A DNA stretch of 11,937 bases from Cyanothece sp. UBA12306 (GTDB lineage Bacteria > Cyanobacteriota > Cyanobacteriia > Cyanobacteriales > Microcystaceae): positions 1 to 11,937 of the forward strand of contig DLXW01000243.1 in NCBI GenBank assembly GCA_003448685.1. The letters run 5' to 3'. Positions within the stretch are counted from its first letter, which is position 1; every line of letters begins with the position of its first letter. The notes below the pieces were generated by a model that searched no databases, had not been told where the DNA came from, and saw nothing but the letters and a program-made list of their open reading frames with translations. Made by a program: the position numbers and the translations under genes. Shown piece by piece: positions 7,549-11,937 of the stretch.

Positions 7549-8433
7549 ATGACCCCACCAATTGACAGCATCCGCACTTATCTTCAAAACATTGGAAAAA
7601 CACCCCTACTAACTGCTGAACAAGAATTGCTTCTCGCTTCCGAGATTAAAGCAATGATGACTTTACGAGAAAAAGATAACCTAAAACCCCAAGAGCAAAA
7701 AATTATCCAACGGGGAGAAAAAGCCAAAGAAAAAATGATCAAAGCGAATTTACGCTTAGTAGTGTCCATTGCCAAAAAGTATCAAAACCGTGGTTTATCA
7801 TTGTTGGATTTGGTTCAAGAAGGAAGCTTAGGTTTAATGCAGGCGGTAGAAAGATTTGATCCAGATCGCGGTTATAAATTTTCGACTTATGGCTATTGGT
7901 GGATTCGTCAAGCGATTACCAGAGCGATCGCTCAACAAGCGCGTACGATCAGGCTTCCCATCCATATTACTGATAGCCTTAATCAAATCAAAAAAGCATT
8001 ACGCCAACTCTCTGTTGAATTAGGCCGCCGACCAACAGAAGAAGAAATAGCTGATAAGCTAGAGATCCCCCTAGAAAAACTGCGCAAGATCAGCCAAGCT
8101 GCTTATAGAACTAATGCTCGCAGTTTAAACATAATCTTAGATGACAATAACACTGAGTTAGAAGATATATTGTCTGACACTAGCAGATTACCCAGTGAGT
8201 TTATTAAGCAACAGGAATTAGAATCTAAAATTGAGGAACTGTTAGTTAATTTACCGCCTCGTCAGAGAGAAATTATTACCCTACGTTATGGGTTAAATAA
8301 TGGAAAACAAATGAGTTATAAGGAAATTGGACAGCAATGTGGACTGAGTCATGAAAGGGTAAGGCAATTAAACAATAGAGCAATGAGAACCCTAAAGAAT
8401 AAAGCCTTTCAATTTAAAGAATTAACTGCCTAA
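7549..8433 (+). CDS. RpoD-family (group 2-type) RNA polymerase sigma-70 factor
   Basis: This 294-aa protein directs RNA polymerase to a promoter subset. Region 1.2 ([20 protein letters not shown]) is at residues 6-25. Region 2 spans about 64-136, with the core-binding and -10 reading blocks [36 protein letters not shown] and ARTIRLPIH. Region 3 follows at about 142-218. Region 4 is at about 231-285, with the -35-reading helix-turn-helix [18 protein letters not shown]. Region 1.1 is absent and the chain is short, so it is not the housekeeping SigA. Promoter-contacting residues in 2.4 and 4.2 look like group 1/2 sigmas. Which of the cyanobacterial SigB-E types it is cannot be told without alignment. 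No anti-sigma gene is adjacent. It converges with the RlpA-like gene, with only 16 nt between the stops. Confidence 0.94.
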   Translation: MTPPIDSIRTYLQNIGKTPLLTAEQELLLASEIKAMMTLREKDNLKPQEQKIIQRGEKAKEKMIKANLRLVVSIAKKYQNRGLSLLDLVQEGSLGLMQAVERFDPDRGYKFSTYGYWWIRQAITRAIAQQARTIRLPIHITDSLNQIKKALRQLSVELGRRPTEEEIADKLEIPLEKLRKISQAAYRTNARSLNIILDDNNTELEDILSDTSRLPSEFIKQQELESKIEELLVNLPPRQREIITLRYGLNNGKQMSYKEIGQQCGLSHERVRQLNNRAMRTLKNKAFQFKELTA

Positions 8434-8449
8434 TTATAGTTAGCCTTAC

Positions 8450-8776
8450 CTAATTCAAGACTTGAATCCTAACTGGGATTCTTCCAGATTTCAGGGAACC
8501 TATTTGTCGAAATGCTGCTTGAGATAAATCGATGCTACAGCGACAGCGGTCAACAACTCGCACAATTACACTCTTCCCATTTTTACGGTTAGTTACTTTC
8601 ACTTTACTGCCAAAGGGCAAAGAAGGATGAGCTGCCATAGGTTGAGAATTGCTAAAGCGAACCCCCGATGCAGTTTTTCTTCCTTGATAACGAGAAGAAT
8701 AATAAGTTGCGCTTTGAGCCTGTCCAGGAGCAGCAGTCAACGCTATCATCAAGATAGATAAGAACAGTTTTTTCAT
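8450..8776 (-). CDS. Small secreted RlpA-like double-psi beta-barrel protein
   Basis: This 108-aa protein has a signal peptide (MKKLFLSILMIALTAAPGQA, cleavage after Ala20) and a strong ribosome binding site (GAGGAG, about 9 nt before the ATG). The mature part is a bare RlpA-like DPBB domain: TASGVRFSNSQPMAAHPSLP, FGSKVKVTNRKNGKS, VIVRVVDR and SIDLSQAAFRQIG. Family proteins bind or cleave peptidoglycan in the periplasm. The SPOR domain of full RlpA is absent. His50 and Asp76 fit conserved RlpA residues, but the acidic pair of the usual 'SGE.FD' motif is Val39 and Ser42 here, and 'DRGPF' is replaced by DRCRC (Cys78, Cys80). Lytic activity is therefore doubtful, and a wall-binding or disulfide-linked role is possible. 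It is divergent from the TPR gene. Confidence 0.88.
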   Translation of the reverse strand: MKKLFLSILMIALTAAPGQAQSATYYSSRYQGRKTASGVRFSNSQPMAAHPSLPFGSKVKVTNRKNGKSVIVRVVDRCRCSIDLSQAAFRQIGSLKSGRIPVRIQVLN

Positions 8777-8842
8777 TGAATTAAACTCCTCACTTCCAAA
8801 GTACCTAGGTTAATATACTCAGTTTCTTCAACTTTGTCCAGT

Positions 8843-8885
8843 AGGAGGAAAATTTATCAGTGGTGTAATGATGAGTTATGAATAA
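8843..8885 (+). promoter_or_regulatory. Strong Shine-Dalgarno and micro-ORF before the TPR gene
   Basis: AGGAGG at 8843-8848 is the best ribosome binding site near the TPR gene but lies 29 nt before its ATG (8878). Closer starts are GTG-GTG at 8860, which stops at once, and ATG at 8868, which gives the five-codon MMSYE ending in TAA at 8883-8885. That micro-ORF overlaps the TPR start codon. Ribosomes may be loaded at the SD and reinitiate on the TPR start, but this is inferred from layout alone. Confidence 0.35.
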
Positions 8886-9636
8886 GACTATGACTGAGAT
8901 CTGGTTATCGGTTCGTCATCAGATAATACTTGTACCAAAGGCTAGACCCCGCTGTTGGCTATTGATGGTATTTTTGTTGGTATTAACTTCTATGATGGCT
9001 TGTCAAGGAAATTTATCCTTGAAAAACTCTGACAAGACAGAAACCGAGTTAGTAAATGTTGATAACGTATCTTTGGTAGAACAGGGTATCAAAAAAAGTC
9101 ATCAAGGTAAATATCAAGATGCGATCGTAGATTTCACCGAAGCCATTGACAAAAATCCCCAAGATGTTAATGCTTACTTTAATCGTGGTTTTGCTTACAG
9201 CAATTTAGGAGAATTTGAGAAAGCCTTGGCAGATTTTAGCCAGTCGGTAATGCTCGATCCTAAACTGGCTGAAGCCTATGTTAACCGCGGTAATGTTTAT
9301 TTACAATTAGGAGAAGATCAACAAGCCATATCCAACTATCTCGAAGCCATTAAACTTAATGCCAATAGTGCCTTTGCCCATAATAATTTAGGACTAGCTT
9401 ATTTAAACTCAGGTCAAGCAGATTTAGCTCAAAAGAATTTCACCAAAGCTATTAAAATTACTCCCGACTATGGAGAAGCTTATTTTAATCGTGGTTTAGC
9501 TTTCTCGGATTTAGACCAAACTAAAAAAGCTAGATCTGATTGGCAAAAAGCGGCCCAACTTTGGCAAGAACAGGGAAATCATGAAGCTTCTGAAGCTGCT
9601 CTTGAACAACTTAGTGTTTTAGAAAATTCGCCATGA
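8878..9636 (+). CDS. Membrane-anchored TPR-repeat protein
   Basis: This 252-aa protein has an N-terminal cytosolic stretch with basic residues (KARPR) and one hydrophobic segment (about residues 27-41) ending MMACQG. Cys42 could be a lipoprotein cysteine, but the lipobox (S-M-M-A-C) is poor and the n-region is long, so a signal-anchor is about as likely. Five tandem 34-residue tetratricopeptide repeats follow (about 63-96, 97-130, 131-164, 165-198, 199-232). They show the usual pattern: AYFNRGFAYSNLGEFEKAL, AYVNRGNVYLQLGE, AHNNLGLAYLNSGQ and AYFNRGLAFSDL. TPR arrays are docking platforms for protein partners, and the partner is unknown. The stop codon overlaps the ferredoxin start (ATGA), making a two-gene translationally coupled unit. 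An upstream in-frame stop at 8866 excludes a longer start. The ATG at 8890 is a possible alternative. Confidence 0.9.
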   Translation: MNKTMTEIWLSVRHQIILVPKARPRCWLLMVFLLVLTSMMACQGNLSLKNSDKTETELVNVDNVSLVEQGIKKSHQGKYQDAIVDFTEAIDKNPQDVNAYFNRGFAYSNLGEFEKALADFSQSVMLDPKLAEAYVNRGNVYLQLGEDQQAISNYLEAIKLNANSAFAHNNLGLAYLNSGQADLAQKNFTKAIKITPDYGEAYFNRGLAFSDLDQTKKARSDWQKAAQLWQEQGNHEASEAALEQLSVLENSP

Positions 9637-10133
9637 ACTCACCACCTAACTCTCCCCAATCTCAAGATCAAGAGATAATTAAACTGCCTGAACCCTTATC
9701 TTTAGAAACTCTCGAGCAAAGTATTAAAAACTTGGGATTAAATCAAATCCAACGTCATCTATTCTTGTGTGCCGATCAAACCAAACCAAAATGCTGTTCT
9801 AAAAAAGTTAGTTTAGAAGCTTGGGACTACCTCAAACGTCGTCTTAAAGAATTAGGACTCGATCAACCCACTCCTGAACAACCTCAATGTATTTTTCGGA
9901 CTAAAGCCAATTGTCTAAGGGTTTGCACCGCAGGACCGATCTTACTTATTTATCCTGATGGGGTTTGGTATCGTCAAGTTACCCCAGAAGTTATTGAAAG
10001 GATCATCCAAGAACACCTTCTTAACAATCAAATTGTCGAAGACTACGCTTTTGTTACCCATTCTTTACCAAACACCACACAAATGACAGCAACTCCAGAA
10101 AGTTCGGAAAGTTCCGTTACTGAATCAAGTTAA
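9633..10133 (+). CDS. Thioredoxin-like [2Fe-2S] ferredoxin domain protein
   Basis: This 166-aa protein has a thioredoxin-like [2Fe-2S] ferredoxin domain in its middle. The motif set is RHLFLCADQTKPKCCSKK (Cys46, Cys54, Cys55), then RTKANCLRVCTAGPILLIYP (Cys94, Cys98) and DGVWYRQVTPEVIERIIQEH. The likely cluster ligands are Cys46, Cys54 or Cys55, Cys94 and Cys98. Such proteins carry electrons or act as cluster-based redox sensors in the cytosol. The N-terminal 20 and C-terminal 25 residues are disordered-looking and Ser/Thr-rich (ATPESSESSVTESS). Its ATG overlaps the TPR stop by 4 nt, and the two are presumably co-transcribed. A degenerate copy of its last 26 codons is found downstream at 10491-10582, part of a tandem duplication that also created the two regulators that follow. 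Confidence 0.92.
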   Translation: MNSPPNSPQSQDQEIIKLPEPLSLETLEQSIKNLGLNQIQRHLFLCADQTKPKCCSKKVSLEAWDYLKRRLKELGLDQPTPEQPQCIFRTKANCLRVCTAGPILLIYPDGVWYRQVTPEVIERIIQEHLLNNQIVEDYAFVTHSLPNTTQMTATPESSESSVTESS

Positions 10134-10224
10134 TATATTTTATTAGCTCTTGTTAAAGTTTTCCTCTTGATTAAGGGCATAATAGAGATATGACTTTTTA
10201 ACCTTTAATTGTGATTTGAAGCAA
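10048..10224 (+). repeat. Direct repeat copy A: ferredoxin 3' end plus regulator leader
   Basis: This is the intact member of a decayed direct repeat. Positions 10048-10139 align without gaps to 10491-10582 (offset 443); I count 68 of 92 identical bases by eye. The alignment resumes after an insertion in copy B with the shared blocks GGGCATAATAGA, TTAACCTTT and TTGAAGCAA, the last at 10216-10224 in A and 10712-10720 in B. Copy A covers the last codons of the ferredoxin gene and the leader of the HTH-only regulator. Confidence 0.85.
10178..10183 (+). promoter_or_regulatory. Candidate -10 element of the HTH-only regulator
   Basis: CATAAT lies inside GGGCATAATAGA, a block that is preserved in both copies of the duplicated leader (second copy at 10673-10678) while the flanks have drifted. 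The conservation supports a promoter function. A TTGTTA 22 nt upstream (10150-10155) is too distant for a standard -35. Confidence 0.4.
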
Positions 10225-10482
10225 ATGCAACATAATAATTCAATTTCTTTAGATTCCGACCCTCAAGTCAAAGTCCCCAGTAATGTAAAATTAAGCGCAA
10301 CCGAGCTAAAAGTTATTCTCTTAGCAGCCAAAGGATTATCTAATCGAGAAATTGCCAGTCAGCTTAATGTGAGTCGGCGCACTATTGAAGTTCATGTCTC
10401 TAATATGCTCAATAAAACCAGTCTTCACACCCGAACAGAGTTAGTCCGTTGGGCCATTGAGTCTAAACTGGTTGAAGCCTAG
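10225..10482 (+). CDS. HTH-only LuxR/NarL-type regulator (receiver-less paralog)
   Basis: This 85-aa protein consists of a linker (residues 1-22) and one LuxR-type helix-turn-helix: LSATELKVILLAAKGLSNRE (23-42), IASQLNVSRRTIEVHVSNML, then NKTSLHTRTELVRWAIES. There is no receiver domain. It aligns with residues 134-216 of the response regulator at 10925, at 61 of 78 identical residues by my count. Its ATG (10225) corresponds to that protein's internal Met134. An in-frame TTG at 10216 would add three residues, but TTGAAGCAA is shared with the noncoding leader of copy B, so ATG is preferred. The gene looks intact, and no stop or frameshift has accumulated since the duplication. It probably binds DNA without phosphorylation control, perhaps competing at or co-occupying the same sites as its sister. 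Confidence 0.88.
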   Translation: MQHNNSISLDSDPQVKVPSNVKLSATELKVILLAAKGLSNREIASQLNVSRRTIEVHVSNMLNKTSLHTRTELVRWAIESKLVEA

Positions 10483-10490
10483 AGCGATCG

Positions 10491-10720
10491 CATTTGTTCC
10501 CTATCCTTAACCAAACATCCTAGAAATAGCAGCAACTTTAGCAACTTTCAAAAGTTCTATCAGTGAATCAAGCTGATATATTCTAGCTCTCTTGTTAAAC
10601 TTCTGCTCTTGTTTCATCCAAAAAACAAGATTAGAACAGGTAAATAAATAAAAAACATCATCAAATAAAGGGCATAATAGAAATATCACTTGTTAACCTT
10701 TGATGTTGACCTTGAAGCAA
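10491..10720 (+). repeat. Direct repeat copy B: decayed ferredoxin 3' end plus regulator leader
   Basis: This copy fills most of the 442-nt spacer (10483-10924) between the two regulators. It begins within 9 nt of the stop codon of the HTH-only gene, which marks the duplication joint. Read in the old ferredoxin frame it gives F-V-P-Y-P-stop-P-N, against F-V-T-H-S-L-P-N in the live gene, so it is dead coding sequence. Relative to copy A it holds an insertion of about 50 nt (about 10612-10664). From 10721 to the response-regulator start the spacer has no further similarity and shows only AT-rich sequence with no ORF I believe. Confidence 0.85.
10607..10630 (+). repeat. 8-bp inverted repeat in the response-regulator upstream region
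   Basis: TCTTGTTT (10607-10614) and AAACAAGA (10623-10630) are perfect reverse complements around an 8-nt loop. It straddles the start of the stretch that is extra in repeat copy B and lies about 43 nt before the conserved CATAAT at 10673. It could be an operator or a weak hairpin. No function can be assigned. Confidence 0.4.
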
Positions 10721-10924
10721 AGTAACAATTCTGTTATCGGAGTCTTCTATTTTCTCAGATAAACTTGTACATAAAAGTTAGAAAAAAGTTTATTAAAGAT
10801 TAAAGTAACCTATTTTTTCCCTTTTAGTCTAGTCTATTCTCCATTATTCCTTCTTAACTAACCTAGTTAAAGTAAAAAATAGCAAACTACACAAACCCAT
10901 TAATACTTGACTAACAAGCTACCG

Positions 10925-11575
10925 ATGAAAGACAACTCAAATAAAGATAGCAACCACCTATTACTAATTGACGATGATCCAAATCTGATTTTACTCGTCA
11001 AAGATTATTTAGAACTTCACGGATATGAAGTCACTACGGCTGAAAATGGTCGAGAAGCTTTGGAAATTCTCGAAAATAAAGTACCTGATATGATTATCTG
11101 TGACGTGATGATGCCAGAAATGGATGGTTATGGTTTAGTAGAAAAAGTTAGACAAGATTCTCGCCTCAGTTGGATTCCTGTGATGTTTTTGTCAGCTAAA
11201 GGACAAAGCCAAGATCGAGTTAAGGGACTAACTACAGGGGCTGATGTTTATATGATTAAACCTTTTGAACCCGACGAATTAGTGGCCCAAGTGGAGTCTT
11301 CTTTAAGCCAAGCCAACCGTTTAATGAAACATAATAATCAAATTTCTTTAGATCCCGAAACTAAAATCAGAGTTCCCAGTAATGTAGAGTTAACAGCAAC
11401 AGAGCTAAAAGTTATTCGCTTAGTAGCTAAAGGATTATCTAATCTAGAAATTGCTACCCAGCTTAATGTAAGTAAGCGTACCATTGAAAGTCATGTCTCT
11501 AATATGCTCAATAAAACCAGTCTCCACAACCGAACGGAGTTAGCCCGTTGGGCTATTGAGAGTAGTATGGCTTGA
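10925..11575 (+). CDS. NarL/FixJ-type response regulator (receiver + LuxR HTH)
   Basis: This 216-aa two-component response regulator has a receiver domain at about residues 10-128: the acidic pair Asp16-Asp17 in LLLIDDDPN, phospho-acceptor Asp60 in MIICDVMMPEMDGYG, the switch residue Ser90 in MFLSAKG, and Lys112 in IKPFEPDEL. A short linker leads to the LuxR-type HTH at about 155-214 (LTATELKVIRLVAKGLSNLE ... SKRTIESHVSNML). All catalytic residues are present, so it should be phosphorylated by a histidine kinase, but none is in the window. The overall form recalls cyanobacterial Rre1/Ycf29-like regulators; this is a resemblance, not an assignment. I chose ATG 10925; a TTG at 10907 would add six residues. 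No strong ribosome binding site is seen. It is the full-length sister of the HTH-only gene upstream. Confidence 0.93.
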   Translation: MKDNSNKDSNHLLLIDDDPNLILLVKDYLELHGYEVTTAENGREALEILENKVPDMIICDVMMPEMDGYGLVEKVRQDSRLSWIPVMFLSAKGQSQDRVKGLTTGADVYMIKPFEPDELVAQVESSLSQANRLMKHNNQISLDPETKIRVPSNVELTATELKVIRLVAKGLSNLEIATQLNVSKRTIESHVSNMLNKTSLHNRTELARWAIESSMA

Positions 11576-11745
11576 TTACCCTGAGGCTTGTGAAGTACCC
11601 TAACTCGCTTGCCTGAAATTGGGGCTTCCAACAACAACTCAACTCAAAGACGGAGTTCATGTGTATGGGGAAAGTTCCGTTAGAACTAAGGAAAAAATAA
11701 ACTTTGATCGCGCGAGTGTCAAATTTTGCTATTCTAGTAATAGAT

Positions 11746-11817
11746 GCTGGTGTAGCTCAGTGGTAGAGCAGCTGATTTGTAATCAGCTGGTCGCAGGTTC
11801 AAATCCTGTCACCAGCT
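11746..11817 (+). tRNA. tRNA-Thr (anticodon UGU)
   Basis: This is a 72-nt cloverleaf. The acceptor arms are GCTGGTG (11746-11752) and CACCAGC (11810-11816), with T as discriminator. The D-arm is GCTCAGTGGTAGAGC. The anticodon stem GCTGA/TCAGC encloses the loop TTTGTAA, giving anticodon TGT at 11778-11780. The T-arm contains GGTTCAAATCC. The 3' CCA is not encoded. A T-run (CTTTTTTGTATTTTTT) follows directly and could end the transcript. UGU reads ACA and, by wobble, ACG threonine codons. Confidence 0.98.
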
Positions 11818-11937
11818 TTTTGTATTTTTTGAATTTAATGACAGCAGTTTGTCTCCCTCCGTCGAACTCACGTTAAGTAATATTAAGCCACAAAAATTAT
11901 CATAAACCTTTTTATAGCAGTCGCCAAGGTGGTTAGG
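11818..11937. other. Right-edge spacer, no gene seen
   Basis: This is AT-rich sequence after the tRNA with no supported ORF. The last 23 bases (from TAGCAGTCGCC to the edge at GGTGGTTAGG) are more GC-rich than their surroundings and abrupt, and could be the start of a repeat or insertion-sequence end that continues outside. I cannot confirm this from the window. Confidence 0.25.

Noticed and set aside
7584..7775. 63-codon minus-strand ORF
   Set aside because: It is antisense to the sigma factor in a well-conserved region.
8453..8481. Palindrome ATTCAAG-A-CTTGAAT and overlapping GAATCC/GGATTC as a shared terminator of the convergent sigma and RlpA-like genes
   Set aside because: It lies inside the RlpA-like coding end, the first has a 1-nt centre and the stems are short; too weak to annotate.
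10507..10689. 60-codon minus-strand ORF
   Set aside because: It lies in the decayed duplicated spacer, which has its own explanation; no start signal or family match.
11619..11876. 85-codon plus-strand ORF with a TTG start
   Set aside because: It reads straight through the tRNA-Thr gene, so at least its second half is not coding.

Overview
The window looks like chromosomal DNA of a unicellular cyanobacterium of the Crocosphaera/Cyanothece/Rippkaea type. The evidence is a carboxysome shell gene (ccmP), a 'photosystem II S4' protein, a cyanobacterial thiC under a TPP riboswitch, a group-2 type sigma-70 factor, AT-rich DNA, and five copies of the cyanobacterial HIP1 octamer GCGATCGC (near 884, 2146, 7045, 7924 and 10484). 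The genus is an inference.

Left part (1-3400): a right-handed beta-helix protein runs off the left edge on the minus strand. Next comes thiC (minus) with a complete TPP riboswitch in its leader and a hairpin terminator 8 nt past its stop. Beside it is a small gene graveyard: a secreted cyanovirin-N-like (CVNH) gene cut to 58 codons on the plus strand, meeting tail-to-tail a xisH start fragment with a stop codon on the minus strand. A free-standing MEKHLA-domain protein (minus) follows, then a 13-bp perfect inverted repeat overlapping the start of a doubtful 61-codon ORF.

Middle part (3400-8800): an orphan ParA-type ATPase without parB; an unrecognised 79-aa cysteine-containing protein (minus); ccmP with a TTG start; a membrane-anchored M23 peptidase (minus); the YlmH-like S4 protein; a 294-aa sigma factor; and a small secreted RlpA-like double-psi beta-barrel protein (minus).

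Right part (8800-11937): a membrane-anchored TPR protein overlaps by 4 nt a thioredoxin-like [2Fe-2S] ferredoxin, so the two are probably translationally coupled. Two LuxR/NarL-type regulators follow: an 85-aa HTH-only protein and a complete receiver-HTH response regulator. The two are a decayed tandem duplication. The spacer between them still holds a degenerate copy of the 3' end of the ferredoxin gene plus the leader of the first regulator, and the first copy has lost about 600 bp that includes the whole receiver domain. A tRNA-Thr(UGU) gene closes the window.

I see no CRISPR array, phage or complete insertion sequence. The most interesting structure is the duplicated regulator, which has produced a receiver-less paralog of a response regulator next to its full-length sister and downstream of a redox-type ferredoxin gene.
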